Made by a program: the position numbers and the translations under genes | Shown: positions 44,317 to 53,014 of the stretch, piece after piece | How the letters are laid out: each line of letters opens with the position of its first letter | Numbering within the stretch: the first letter of the stretch is position 1 | The notes under the pieces: generated by a model | Seen by the model: the letters and a program-made list of their open reading frames with translations, nothing else | Databases searched by the model: none | Told to the model about the DNA's origin: nothing | From: Actinoplanes sp. N902-109 | Lineage (GTDB): Bacteria > Actinomycetota > Actinomycetes > Mycobacteriales > Micromonosporaceae | Direction: 5' to 3' | DNA length: 64,000 nucleotides | Assembly (NCBI RefSeq): GCF_000389965.1 | Contig: NC_021191.1 | Location: 5,085,501-5,149,500 of the forward strand

Positions 44317-46145
44317 TGACTTCCGCCCCGGCCTATGACGTCCTGCAGCGCACCTTCGGCTACTCCGCGTTCCGCGGCGAGCAGGAGCAGATCGTCGAGC
44401 ACGTGATCAACGGCGGCGACGCGCTGGTGCTGATGCCCACCGGCGGTGGCAAGTCGCTGTGCTACCAGATCCCCGCCCTGGTCCGCCCGGGCACCGGCGT
44501 GGTGATCTCCCCCCTGATCGCGCTGATGCAGGACCAGGTCGACGCGCTGCGCACGCTGGGTGTGCGGGCCGGGTTCCTCAACTCGACCCAGGACCCCGAC
44601 GAGCGCCGGCTCACCGAGCAGCTGTTCCTGGCCGGCGAGCTCGACCTGCTGTACGTGGCACCCGAGGGCCTGGGCGTGCCGTCCACCCAGCGGCTGCTCG
44701 ACCGGGGCAGGATCGCGCTGTTCGCCATCGACGAGGCGCACTGCGTCGCCCAGTGGGGGCACGACTTCCGCCCCGACTACCTGAACCTGTCGATGCTGCA
44801 CGAGCGGTGGCCGGACGTGCCGCGCATCGCGCTCACCGCGACCGCCACCAGCGCCACCCGCGAGGAGATCGCCACCCGCCTCGACCTGGCCGGCGCGCGG
44901 CACTTCACCGCCAGCTTCGACCGCCCCAACATCCAGTACCGGATCGTGCCCAAGCAGGAGCCCAAGCGCCAGCTGCTCGACCTGCTGCGCACCGAGCACG
45001 TGGGCGACGCCGGCATCGTCTACTGCCTGTCGCGTGCCTCGGTCGAGAAGATCGCCGACTTCCTCGTGCAGAACGGCATCCCCGCGCTGCCCTATCACGC
45101 CGGTCTCGACGCGCGCGTCCGGGCGGCCAACCAGAGTCGCTTCCTGCGCGAGGACGGGCTGGTCATGGTGGCCACCATCGCGTTCGGCATGGGCATCGAC
45201 AAGCCCGACGTGCGCTTCGTCGCCCACCTCGACCTGCCCAAGTCCGTCGAGGGTTACTACCAGGAGACCGGTCGCGCCGGGCGCGACGGCCAGCCCTCAA
45301 CCGCCTGGCTCGCGTACGGACTGCAGGACGTGGTGCAGCAACGCAAGATGATCGAGACCTCCGACGGCGATCTGGCGCACCGCCGCAACCTGGCCGCCCA
45401 TCTCGACGCGATGCTGGCGCTCTGCGAGACCGTCCAGTGCCGGCGCGCCCAGCTGCTGGCCTATTTCGGTCAGCCGGGCGACAACTCCTGCGGCAACTGC
45501 GACACCTGCCTGACCCCGCCGGAGTCGTGGGACGGCACCGTGCCGGCCCAGAAGCTGCTCTCCACCGTGCTGCGCCTGCAGCGTGAACGCGGCCAGAAGT
45601 TCGGTGCCGGGCAGTCCATCGACATCCTGCTCGGCAAGACCACCGAGAAGGTCACCCAGTTCCGCCACGACGAGCTGTCGGTCTTCGGCATCGGCGCCGA
45701 GCTGCGCGAGCAGGAGTGGCGCGGGGTGGTCCGCCAGCTGCTCGCCCAGGGTCTGCTCGCCGTCGAGGGCGAGTACGGCGTGCTGGTGCTCACCGACGCC
45801 AGCGCCGAGGTGTTGCGCCGCGAGCGCCAGGTCATGATGCGCCGCGAGCCCGAACGCCCGGCCCGGGCCCCGCGCGCCCGCCGCGCCACGACCGGCGCCA
45901 CCGCAGCCGCCACCCCCGACCTCGACCCGGCCGGCGCCCAGGTGTTCGAACGCCTGCGCTCGTGGCGCGCCGCCGCGGCCAAGGAGGGCGGCGTCCCGGC
46001 GTACGTCATCTTCCACGACGCCACCCTCAAACAGATCGCGGCGCTGCGCCCCGGTTCGCTCGCCGAGCTGTCCACGGTCAACGGCGTGGGCGAGAACAAG
46101 CTGGCCAAATACGGTCAGCAGGTGCTGGAGGCGCTCACCTCCTGA
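44316..46145 (+). CDS. recQ: ATP-dependent DNA helicase RecQ
   Basis: This 609-residue protein is a full RecQ, a 3'-5' helicase acting in recombination and replication-fork repair. Helicase motifs include MPTGGGKSLCYQIP (I), FAIDEAHCVAQWGHDFRPDY (II), ALTATATSATR (III) and TGRAGRDGQPS (VI). The RQC zinc cysteines lie around residues 370-395 (CETVQC and CGNCDTCL), followed by a winged helix. An HRDC domain occupies about 530-609 (VFERLRSWR through LSTVNGVGENKLAKYG). GTG 44316 is the start, matching the leaderless promoter at 44282-44316. The next gene is an RNA-ligase-like protein, 107 bases downstream. Confidence 0.96.
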   Translation: MTSAPAYDVLQRTFGYSAFRGEQEQIVEHVINGGDALVLMPTGGGKSLCYQIPALVRPGTGVVISPLIALMQDQVDALRTLGVRAGFLNSTQDPDERRLTEQLFLAGELDLLYVAPEGLGVPSTQRLLDRGRIALFAIDEAHCVAQWGHDFRPDYLNLSMLHERWPDVPRIALTATATSATREEIATRLDLAGARHFTASFDRPNIQYRIVPKQEPKRQLLDLLRTEHVGDAGIVYCLSRASVEKIADFLVQNGIPALPYHAGLDARVRAANQSRFLREDGLVMVATIAFGMGIDKPDVRFVAHLDLPKSVEGYYQETGRAGRDGQPSTAWLAYGLQDVVQQRKMIETSDGDLAHRRNLAAHLDAMLALCETVQCRRAQLLAYFGQPGDNSCGNCDTCLTPPESWDGTVPAQKLLSTVLRLQRERGQKFGAGQSIDILLGKTTEKVTQFRHDELSVFGIGAELREQEWRGVVRQLLAQGLLAVEGEYGVLVLTDASAEVLRRERQVMMRREPERPARAPRARRATTGATAAATPDLDPAGAQVFERLRSWRAAAAKEGGVPAYVIFHDATLKQIAALRPGSLAELSTVNGVGENKLAKYGQQVLEALTS

Positions 46146-46252
46146 CCGTCGTGGCCGCGGCCCGTCCGGACGCCTCCCGGGCACCGCGGTCCCGGTGCCC
46201 GCCGGTCGCAGCCGGGGAAATTCGCTTGGCCGGCGGTGCGACGATTTCCGGC

Positions 46253-46798
46253 ATGGAGAAGATTCCCACGCTGTTCCTGCGCGACCCGCAGGACCGCAAG
46301 CGCACGCTGCCCGAGGTCAACCCGCTCTGCCAGTGGGTCCTCGACGGTCAGGGGACCCCCACGCGGAAGTACGACGGCACGTGCGTGATGCACGACGCCG
46401 ACGGCACCTGGTGGGCCCGGCGCGAGGTGCGCCCCGGCCGCACCCGCCCGCCCGGCTACCGCCCGGTCATGACCGACGAGGTCACCGGCAAGACCGTGGG
46501 CTGGGAACCCATCGAGCAGTCGGCCTACGCCAGGTATTTCGCCGAAGCCCTGGGCGGCGCCCGCGGCCCGCTGCCCACCGGCACCTACGAGCTGGTCGGC
46601 CCCAAAGTCAACGGCAACCCCGAGCACACCACCGCCCACGAACTCGTCCCGCACGCCGAAGCCGAGAAACTCGACGCGCCCCGCGACTTCGCGGGCCTGC
46701 GTGCCTGGCTCCTCGCCCATCCCCGGTACGAAGGGATCGTGTGGCACCACGAGGACGGCCGCCGCGCCAAACTCAAGCACCGCGACTTCGCCGGCTGA
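46253..46798 (+). CDS. RNA-ligase-like nucleotidyltransferase (DUF5565/RLIG1-like)
   Basis: This 181-residue protein shows the ordered motifs of covalent nucleotidyltransferases. TRKYDGTC holds the nucleophile Lys39 of motif I (KxDG). GTYELVGPKVNGNPEH resembles motif III. EGIVWHHEDG is motif IV, and AKLKHRDF at the C-terminus is motif V. Such enzymes form a lysyl-AMP and seal nucleic-acid ends. The compact form, with no extra domains, resembles DUF5565 proteins, whose human member RLIG1 is a 5'-3' RNA ligase. The activity here is inferred. It starts at ATG 46253, 107 bases after recQ, and could share its transcript. No RNA repair partner such as Pnkp or RtcB was seen nearby. Confidence 0.82.
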   Translation: MEKIPTLFLRDPQDRKRTLPEVNPLCQWVLDGQGTPTRKYDGTCVMHDADGTWWARREVRPGRTRPPGYRPVMTDEVTGKTVGWEPIEQSAYARYFAEALGGARGPLPTGTYELVGPKVNGNPEHTTAHELVPHAEAEKLDAPRDFAGLRAWLLAHPRYEGIVWHHEDGRRAKLKHRDFAG

Positions 46799-46829
46799 GC
46801 CGCGGGCGGGCCGCGGGCGATCGGCCGTC

Positions 46830-46835
46830 TAAGCT
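46830..46835 (+). promoter_or_regulatory. -10 box for leaderless GST-like gene
   Basis: TAAGCT ends 6 bases before ATG 46842, with no ribosome-binding site between. Confidence 0.55.
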
Positions 46836-46841
46836 CCCTTC

Positions 46842-47702
46842 ATGGGTAACCTGCAGCTGGCGTCCCCGGTCGATACCGAGCGGTTCGGCGTCTATCGCGT
46901 GCCGGCCACCCCGGGCGCGCTCACCAGCCGCACCGGCCGGATCACCCGGGACGGCGAGTTCGCCGCCGAGGCCGGGCGTTACCACCTGTACGGCGGGTGG
47001 TTCTGCCCGTGGTGGCAGCGCGTCGCGATCGCCCGTGCGCTGGCCGGGCTCGCGGACGTGGTGAGCATGTCCTTCGTCGACGGTGCCCGCGACGGGCGGG
47101 GGTGGGCGTTCCGCGAGAGCCACGGCGCCGACCCGGTCAACGGCTTCACGCTGCTGCGCCAGGCGTACGAGGCGAGCGAGCCGGACTTCGCCGGGCACGT
47201 CTCGGTGCCGGCGCTGTGGGACCGGAGCACCGGCCGGCTGGTCAGCAACGACGCGCCCGCCATGGAGGTCGATCTCGCCACCTGCTTCGGACATCTGGCC
47301 ACGGCGACGGCGGATCTGTACCCGGCTGCGCTGCGCACCGCGATCGACGACCTCGACGCCTGGCTCGGGCCGATCGTCAACGGCGGGCTCACGCCCGCCA
47401 ACCGGGACACCGTGCTGGCCACCTTCCGCAGCCTCGACGATCGTCTCGCCGGTTCGCGCTTCCTGCTCGGTGGTGCCGCCCCGACGCTCGCCGACATCCG
47501 GCTGTTCGTGCGGCTCGTGCGCTACGACACCGGGCCCAACGCCACCCGCGCGATCACCCCGGCGCTGGACACGTTCCCGCACCTGTGGGCCTATGCCCGC
47601 GACCTTTACACCATCCCGGCGTTCCACGACACCACCGACTTCGCCGCGTTCAGCGAGCCGGGGGCCGCGCGGCTGGACTGGGGTGCGCCCGCCGGGCGAT
47701 GA
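46842..47702 (+). CDS. Glutathionyl-hydroquinone-reductase-like GST (Xi class)
   Basis: This 286-residue protein resembles ECM4/YqjG, the Xi-class glutathione transferases that reduce glutathionyl-hydroquinones. The active-site cysteine lies in GGWFCPWWQRVAIARAL, where most members read CPWA. VPALWDRSTGRLVSNDA is the thiol-binding loop, and the C-terminal helical domain with FLLGGAAPTLADIRLFVRL is complete. Actinomycetes use mycothiol instead of glutathione, so a mycothiol-linked quinone reductase is more likely; this is inference from general knowledge. The end is 9 bases from the convergent sigma factor gene. Confidence 0.9.
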   Translation: MGNLQLASPVDTERFGVYRVPATPGALTSRTGRITRDGEFAAEAGRYHLYGGWFCPWWQRVAIARALAGLADVVSMSFVDGARDGRGWAFRESHGADPVNGFTLLRQAYEASEPDFAGHVSVPALWDRSTGRLVSNDAPAMEVDLATCFGHLATATADLYPAALRTAIDDLDAWLGPIVNGGLTPANRDTVLATFRSLDDRLAGSRFLLGGAAPTLADIRLFVRLVRYDTGPNATRAITPALDTFPHLWAYARDLYTIPAFHDTTDFAAFSEPGAARLDWGAPAGR

Positions 47703-47711
47703 GGCGCCGGG

Positions 47712-48929
47712 TCACCGCGCGCGGACCTCGATCATCTTCCGGTGGACGACCGCACGTTCGACCTCGTTGGTGGTCAGCGTGAGCGCTTCCTCGTACGCGA
47801 CGAGCGCCTCGTCGCGGCGTCCCGCCTTCCGCAGGAAGTCGGCCCGGGCCACGCTGAGATAGCCGTACGTCGCCAGGGCCGGCTCGTCCAGGAGGGGGTG
47901 CAGCGCGGCCAGCCCGGCCTCGGGCCCGTCGCGCATCCCGATGGCGACGGCCCGGTTCAGGTCGACGACGGGGTTGGGCCACAGCGCGCGCAGCACGTCG
48001 TACAGCCCGCAGATCTCCGCCCAGTCGGTCGCCGCCCAGGCCGGGGCCTCGGCGTGCACCGCGGCGATGGCGGCCTGCACGGCGTACCGGGTCGGTGCCC
48101 GGTGCCGCAGCGCCGCCACGAGCAGGGCGCTGCCCTCGGCGATCAGCGCGCGGTCCCAGCGGCTGCGGTCCTGCTCGGCCAGCAGCACGTGCCCGCCGGC
48201 GCGAGCGTCCCGGCGGGCGTCGGTGAGCAGCAGCAACGCCAGCAGCCCGGTCACGCCGATGTCGTCGGGCAGCACGGTGTGCAGCAGCCGGGCCAGGGCG
48301 ATCGCGGTGTCGCACAGGTCGGTGCGCACCAGTTCCGGCCCGGCGGGAGCGGCGTGCCCGGTGGTGTAGACCAGGTGCACCACCTCCAGCACCGCGCCGA
48401 CACGGTCGGGCAGGTCGGCGGTCCGCGGCACCCGGTAGGGGATGCGGGCCACCGCGATCTTCTTCTTGGCCCGGGTGAGCCGGGCGGCCATCGTGCTCTC
48501 CTGCACCAGGAACGCCCGCGCCACCTCGGCCGTCGACAGCCCGCACAGCAACCGCAGGGTGAGCGCCACCTGGGCCTCCCGGGCCAGCGTCGGGTGACAG
48601 CAGGTGAAGATCAGCCGCAACCGGTCGTCCGGGATCGCATCCGGCTCCGGCGCCACCGTGACGTCGTCCATGACCAGCAACGGCAACGCCCGGCGCAGCA
48701 CCTTCTCACGGCGCAGCAGATCCATCGCCCGGTTGCGGGCCACCGTGGTCAGCCAGGCCGCGGGCCGGGCCGGGACGCCGTCGCGCGGCCACACCTGCAG
48801 CGCCCGGGCGTAGGCGTCCTGGGTGCACTCCTCGGCCAGGTCGATGTCGCGGGTGACGCGCACCGTCGCGGCGAGCACCCGGGCCCACTCGTGGCGGTGC
48901 GCGTCCGCGACGGCCTCGGCGACGGTCAC
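47712..48929 (-). CDS. ECF sigma factor, ECF42 type with C-terminal TPR-like domain
   Basis: This 405-residue sigma factor has region 2 (DIDLAEECTQDAYARALQVW, with ARNRAMDLLRREK) and region 4 (LRLLCGLSTAEVARAFLV and ESTMAARLTRAKKKI). A long C-terminal extension from about 200 matches DUF6596/SnoaL-free TPR-like sequence. This architecture, together with the DGPF-type partner gene immediately upstream, is diagnostic of ECF42. GTG 48929 overlaps the stop of that partner (GTGA), so the two are coupled. ECF42 members have no classical anti-sigma factor; the extension is thought to control them. The regulon is not visible here. Confidence 0.92.
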   Translation of the reverse strand: MTVAEAVADAHRHEWARVLAATVRVTRDIDLAEECTQDAYARALQVWPRDGVPARPAAWLTTVARNRAMDLLRREKVLRRALPLLVMDDVTVAPEPDAIPDDRLRLIFTCCHPTLAREAQVALTLRLLCGLSTAEVARAFLVQESTMAARLTRAKKKIAVARIPYRVPRTADLPDRVGAVLEVVHLVYTTGHAAPAGPELVRTDLCDTAIALARLLHTVLPDDIGVTGLLALLLLTDARRDARAGGHVLLAEQDRSRWDRALIAEGSALLVAALRHRAPTRYAVQAAIAAVHAEAPAWAATDWAEICGLYDVLRALWPNPVVDLNRAVAIGMRDGPEAGLAALHPLLDEPALATYGYLSVARADFLRKAGRRDEALVAYEEALTLTTNEVERAVVHRKMIEVRAR

Positions 48930-49279
48930 CGTTCGACGATCGGCCGGATCTCCACGCCGCCACCGGCCTCGCGGATCTCCGGCAACCGGCCCGCCAGCGC
49001 CACCGCGGCATCCAGGTCGGGCGCCTCCAGCAGGTAGAACCCGCCGAGGACCTCCTTGGTCTCGGGGAACGGGCCGTCGGTCGGCACCGCCTTGCCGTTC
49101 TCGAGGCCGCGCAGGGTGGTGGCGGTGGCCGCGGCCTGCAACTGGGCGCCGCCCACGATCGCCGGCCCGGCCGCCTGCGCGAAGGCCTCGTGCGCGGTGT
49201 GCTTGGCGGCGAGCTCCGCCGGCGAGTGCGCGTCCCACTCCTGCTCGTCGCCGTAGATGAGCACCAGGTACTTCGCCAT
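48926..49279 (-). CDS. DGPF/YCII-domain protein, partner of ECF42
   Basis: This 117-residue protein has the YCII-related fold. The signature DGPFPETKEVLGGFYLLEA gives the DGPF name. MAKYLVLIYGDEQEWD and VEIRPIVER are the flanking family ends. DGPF proteins are consistently encoded beside ECF42 sigma factors and are likely their targets or modulators. The stop overlaps the sigma factor start by four bases. No strong ribosome site precedes the ATG at 49279. Confidence 0.92.
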   Translation of the reverse strand: MAKYLVLIYGDEQEWDAHSPAELAAKHTAHEAFAQAAGPAIVGGAQLQAAATATTLRGLENGKAVPTDGPFPETKEVLGGFYLLEAPDLDAAVALAGRLPEIREAGGGVEIRPIVER

Positions 49280-49372
49280 GTCGCTGTCCGTTCTGCCCGG
49301 GGCCCTCGGTGGCCCGTCCGCCTACCCGACGAACGGGGGCGGGGCAGATCGACAGTACGACACGGGTTTTCG

Positions 49373-50377
49373 TCAGCTCTTCCCGTACCAGCGCAGCACG
49401 GCCGCGCCCACCGACATGCCGCCGCCGAACCCGGCCAGCAGGACCAGGTCGCCGTCCTTGATCTCGCCGTCCCGCGCGGCCTGGTCGAGCGCGATGGCCG
49501 CGGAGGCGCTCCCGGTGTTGCCGAGCCGGTCGAGCACCAGATGGGTACGGGCGCTGGTGAGCCCGGCCGCCGTCACCAGCTCGCGGATCATCATGCCGTT
49601 GGCCTGGTGCGGCACGAAATGATCGACCTGCCCGGGCGTGATCCCGGCCCGCCCGAGCAGGCCGGCCAGCACCGGCGGCACCCCGGCCACGACGAAGTCG
49701 CGCACGCCGCGCCCGTTCATCCGGAAGTAGTGGTCGCCGTCCGCCACGGTCTGCGCCGACGCGGGCAACCGGCTGCCGCCGGCCTTGACGTGGATCAGCT
49801 CGTGCGCGTCGCCCCTGGTGATCAGCTCCGAGTCGATCAGCCCGTACGGCTCGGGCACCGCCCCCAGCACGGCCGCGCCGGCCCCGTCGCCGAACAGGAT
49901 CGCGGTACGCCGGTCGTCGAAGTCGAGGATGCGCGAGTAGACGTCGGCCGCCACGACCAGCACCACCGCGTCCGGGCGCACCGCGATCAGGCTCTGCGCC
50001 AGCGCCAGCCCGAACACGAACCCGGCGCACACCACGTTGATGTCGAAACAGGCGGCCCGGCCGGCGCCCAGCGCATGCTGCACCAGCGACGCGGTGGGGG
50101 GCTGCGGCGAGTCCCCGGTCGAGGTGGAGACGATCAGATAGTCGACCCGCGCGGCGGCGATCCCGGCGTCCTCGAGCGCTGCCCGCGCCGCCGCGGTAGC
50201 CAGGTCGGAGGTGGCCTCGTGCGGCGCGGCGAACCGGCGCGCCTCGATCAGCGTCTTCCCGGCGATCCACTCGGGCGTGGTGTCGGTCACCCGCTGCACG
50301 AGTTCCTCGTTCGTCACCTCGTGCTCGGGCACGTAGGCGCCCGTGCCCAGAATCCCCGTGCGTGGAATCGACTGCAT
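49373..50377 (-). CDS. FabH-like 3-oxoacyl-ACP synthase III
   Basis: This 334-residue thiolase-fold enzyme keeps the full catalytic triad: Cys in INVVCAGFVFG, His in VPHQANGMMI, and Asn in LGNTGSASAAIAL. RILDFDDRRTAILFGDGAGA is the usual central region. KAS III enzymes start fatty-acid or polyketide chains by condensing acyl-CoA with malonyl-ACP, but no acyl carrier protein or other fatty-acid gene is near, so it may act in secondary metabolism or make beta-keto acids. The ATG at 50377 has no Shine-Dalgarno sequence. It is divergent from a small hypothetical gene. Confidence 0.92.
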   Translation of the reverse strand: MQSIPRTGILGTGAYVPEHEVTNEELVQRVTDTTPEWIAGKTLIEARRFAAPHEATSDLATAAARAALEDAGIAAARVDYLIVSTSTGDSPQPPTASLVQHALGAGRAACFDINVVCAGFVFGLALAQSLIAVRPDAVVLVVAADVYSRILDFDDRRTAILFGDGAGAAVLGAVPEPYGLIDSELITRGDAHELIHVKAGGSRLPASAQTVADGDHYFRMNGRGVRDFVVAGVPPVLAGLLGRAGITPGQVDHFVPHQANGMMIRELVTAAGLTSARTHLVLDRLGNTGSASAAIALDQAARDGEIKDGDLVLLAGFGGGMSVGAAVLRWYGKS

Positions 50378-50436
50378 GATTACTTGAATCGGCCCGCGGG
50401 GCGCCCGCTTGAGAAGTAGGCCGCGCAGAGATAATC

Positions 50437-50706
50437 ATGACTGTGACCAACTGGGAGTACGCACGCCTCGAGTACCGGGCGGCCGGCACCTTCGGGTCGG
50501 ACCGGTACATGGACTGGACCGCCACCTTCCACCACCCCGGCGGGGTGCTGCGCTGGGGCACCGACGAACGCTTCGACGACCTGCGCCACCTGAACCGGGC
50601 CGGTGCGGCGGGCTGGCAGGCCTACGACCGGGCCGCCATCCACGTGATCAACGAACCGCACCGCCTGCACGGCGTCACCTATTCCATGCGCCGTCCGGTG
50701 CCGTGA
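50437..50706 (+). CDS. Small hypothetical protein
   Basis: This 89-residue soluble protein is rich in aromatic residues (NWEYARLEYRAAGTFGSDRY and TATFHHPGGVLRWGTDE). It has a helical segment, LRHLNRAGAAGWQAYDRAAI, and ends in TYSMRRPVP. The pattern of W-E-Y near the start and G-A-x-G-W-x-A-Y later matches the short DUF4177-like proteins, in which one helix packs on a small sheet; this is a tentative similarity. It is divergent from the FabH-like gene and precedes the deaminase by 70 bases. Confidence 0.65.
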   Translation: MTVTNWEYARLEYRAAGTFGSDRYMDWTATFHHPGGVLRWGTDERFDDLRHLNRAGAAGWQAYDRAAIHVINEPHRLHGVTYSMRRPVP

Positions 50707-50764
50707 GACCGAGGTCCGCATCCGGTGCCGCGCGCTCCCGGCGCGGCGCCGGCTCCTGCTTGCG

Positions 50765-50770
50765 TACGGT
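50765..50770 (+). promoter_or_regulatory. -10 box for leaderless deaminase gene
   Basis: TACGGT ends 6 bases before GTG 50777, with no ribosome site between. Confidence 0.5.
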
Positions 50771-50776
50771 GACCAG

Positions 50777-51268
50777 GTGACCCTCGTGACGACAAGCGGC
50801 ATCACCCCGGCCGACCAGGCCCACCTCGACCGCGCCGTCGCCCTGGCCCGGGTCGCCCGCGACCGGGGCGACCACCCGTTCGGCGCGCTGCTCCTGCTGC
50901 CCGACCGGACCACCGTCGAGGCGTCGAACACCGTCCTGACCGGCTCCGACCCCACCGGGCACGCCGAGACCAACCTGGTCCGCCGCACCGGCCGGCTCAG
51001 CCCGGCGACGCTGGCCGCCAGCACCATGTACGCCAGCACCGAGCCCTGCGCCATGTGCACCGGCGCCATCTACTGGTCCGGCATCGGCCGTGTCGTCTTC
51101 GCCCTGGCCGCGGAGGCGCTGGCCGCCATGGTCGACGAGGAGGCCGGCATCCCGCCGCTCCGCCTGTCCGCCCGCGACCTGCTCGCCCACGGCGGCCGTC
51201 CGATCGTGGTCGACGGCCCCGCCCACCTCCCCGGCGCCACCGCCGTGCACGCCGGGTTCTGGACCTGA
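50777..51268 (+). CDS. Nucleoside/nucleobase deaminase, CDA fold
   Basis: This 163-residue zinc deaminase has the TadA/guanine-deaminase pattern. GHAETNLV holds the zinc His and the catalytic Glu, and STEPCAMCTGAIYWSGIGR holds the two zinc cysteines. DHPFGALLLL is the strand before the active site. It is distinct from the essential tRNA adenosine deaminase, as it lacks the C-terminal RNA-binding tail; guanine or cytosine-like substrates are likely. It starts at GTG 50777. No purine-salvage genes are next to it. The Mo-hydroxylase at 3.4-6.9 kb is too far away to link to it. Confidence 0.88.
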   Translation: MTLVTTSGITPADQAHLDRAVALARVARDRGDHPFGALLLLPDRTTVEASNTVLTGSDPTGHAETNLVRRTGRLSPATLAASTMYASTEPCAMCTGAIYWSGIGRVVFALAAEALAAMVDEEAGIPPLRLSARDLLAHGGRPIVVDGPAHLPGATAVHAGFWT

Positions 51269-51359
51269 GCGTCACGTGGCCGGCCCCGGATCGAGCGGCC
51301 TGCCACGCGCCCCGTACGCCCTGGGACCTCAGGAATGACGGGGTCACCGCGGGGACAAC

Positions 51360-51365
51360 TAAGAT
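51360..51365 (+). promoter_or_regulatory. -10 box for leaderless TetR gene
   Basis: TAAGAT ends 7 bases before GTG 51373. An inverted repeat TGAC-GGG-GTCA (51336-51346) lies upstream, where a -35 element would be, and may be the regulator's own operator. Confidence 0.55.
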
Positions 51366-51372
51366 CAGCGGG

Positions 51373-51897
51373 GTGACTGAGAGCGGCCGGCGTGCGCGCA
51401 AGAAGGCCCAGACCCGCAAAGCTATCGGCGATGCCGCGCTCCGGTTGTTCCTGGAGCGCGGCTACGACCGGGTGAGTGTGCGGGAGATCGCCGACGCTGC
51501 GGACGTCTCCCTCAGCACGTTGTTCAACTACTTCCCCACCAAGGAGTCGCTGGCCTTCGACGAGAGCGAGGCCATCGGATCGGCTCTGACCGCGACGGTG
51601 CGCGATTGCGCGCCGCACGAGGTTGTCGGTGCCCTGCGAGCGTTCATCGTGAAGTGGGCCACCGAGGTCGCCTCGTACCCGCATGCCGCCGAGTTCACCG
51701 ACATGATCGCTCGGACCCCGGCCCTGGGCGCGTACGGGCGCCGGATCTGGCTGCAGCACGAGGAAGCGCTGACCCGAGCCCTGGCGGACGCCGTCGGCGC
51801 CGTGGACGGAGATGTGCTGTGCCGGACGCTGGCGCGGGGTCCACTGGAGGGAGTGATCCGCCGATCGGGCACGGCGGTTCCCGTCGCGACGATCTGA
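51373..51897 (+). CDS. TetR family regulator, short form
   Basis: This 174-residue protein has a typical TetR helix-turn-helix (AIGDAALRLFLERGYDRVSV, then LSTLFNYFPTKESL). The C-terminal domain ends abruptly in GVIRRSGTAVPVATI, roughly 15-20 residues shorter than usual, so the last helix may be missing through frameshift or simply be short. GTG 51373 is used because a -10 box sits 7 bases upstream. The next gene, 44 bases downstream on the same strand, is an MDR oxidoreductase, and the two are probably one transcript under autoregulation. Confidence 0.87.
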   Translation: MTESGRRARKKAQTRKAIGDAALRLFLERGYDRVSVREIADAADVSLSTLFNYFPTKESLAFDESEAIGSALTATVRDCAPHEVVGALRAFIVKWATEVASYPHAAEFTDMIARTPALGAYGRRIWLQHEEALTRALADAVGAVDGDVLCRTLARGPLEGVIRRSGTAVPVATI

Positions 51898-51941
51898 ACG
51901 CACCCCTGACCACCACCGCGCGCTGAGGAACGGGCCGAGCC

Positions 51942-53000
51942 ATGCACAAGACCAACGAAGCGCTGTGGATGCACCGTCCGGGCGCCGCTCTCACGCTGGG
52001 GCCCGCCCCGTACACGCCGCCCGGAGAAGATGAGGTCGTCGTACGGGTGCGAGCCGTCGCCCTGAACCCGGTCGACAACCTCCCGCGCCCGCTGTACCGC
52101 CTGGTCCACCGCGGACTCACCTACCCCGCGATCATCGGCTGGGACGTGGCCGGGGAGGTGGTCCAGACCGGCCCCGCCGTCACCCACCCGAAACCCGGCA
52201 CCCGGGTGGCCGGGATCGCCCTCGGACTCGACCGCTCGCACAACCGCGCCGCCGAGGGCGCCTTCCAGAGATACGTCGTGCTGCACCAGCACATGCTCGT
52301 CCCGATCCCCGACCACCTGCCCTTCGAACAGGCCGCAGTATTGCCGATGGCAGTCTCCATCGCCGCCACCGGCCTGTTCGAGGCGGACCACCTCGCGCTC
52401 GAACTGCCCGGACCACCGGGATCCGGCACCCGGCCACGACCCGGCAGCGTCATCGTCTGGGGCGGCTCCACCGCCGTCGGCAGCAACGCCATCCAGCTCG
52501 CTCGCAGCGCCGGCTACCGCGTCGTGACCACCGCATCGCCGCGCAATGACCGCTATGTGCGCAGTCTTGGCGCCGAAGCCGTGGTCGACTACCGCAGCAG
52601 GAACGTGATCGAGGAACTCGTCAGCGCCGTGGGCAGCAGCAGCCTGGCCGGGATTTTGGCCATCGGCGACGGATCACTGGGCCCGGCACTGAAGCTTGCC
52701 GCACTGTTGCCGGGACGGCGACGCATCTCCAGCACAAGCCCCGACCCGGTCAGTCACGTGCGGTCAGCGCTGGCCCGCCGCAACGACATCCACGTCGGCT
52801 TGATCCGCGGACCAGCTCTGCAGGACACGCACGTCGGGCCTGCCGTGTTCACCCGTTTCCTGCCGGCCGCGCTGGCCGCCGGGGCCTACCGGGCCGCGCC
52901 CACCGCCATGCTCGCCGGTGCCGGACTTCAGGCGATTCCCGCTGGGCTGGCGCGTCTCCGAAGAGGAGTCTCGGCGCAGAAGCTGGTCGTCACCCTCTGA
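51942..53000 (+). CDS. Zinc-independent MDR oxidoreductase (quinone reductase/TOXD-like)
   Basis: This 352-residue protein has a GroES-like N-terminus (VVVRVRAVALNPVDN, YPAIIGWDVAGEVVQTG) and a Rossmann domain (SVIVWGGSTAVGSNAIQLAR). It lacks the zinc-binding residues, and resembles TOXD or enoyl-reductase-like MDR proteins of fungal and actinobacterial origin. The reaction would be NAD(P)H-dependent reduction of an enone or quinone. It is downstream of a TetR regulator and probably controlled by it. It ends 14 bases from the convergent EAL-HDOD gene. Confidence 0.88.
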   Translation: MHKTNEALWMHRPGAALTLGPAPYTPPGEDEVVVRVRAVALNPVDNLPRPLYRLVHRGLTYPAIIGWDVAGEVVQTGPAVTHPKPGTRVAGIALGLDRSHNRAAEGAFQRYVVLHQHMLVPIPDHLPFEQAAVLPMAVSIAATGLFEADHLALELPGPPGSGTRPRPGSVIVWGGSTAVGSNAIQLARSAGYRVVTTASPRNDRYVRSLGAEAVVDYRSRNVIEELVSAVGSSSLAGILAIGDGSLGPALKLAALLPGRRRISSTSPDPVSHVRSALARRNDIHVGLIRGPALQDTHVGPAVFTRFLPAALAAGAYRAAPTAMLAGAGLQAIPAGLARLRRGVSAQKLVVTL

Positions 53001-53014
53001 TCGTGAGCACCGTG

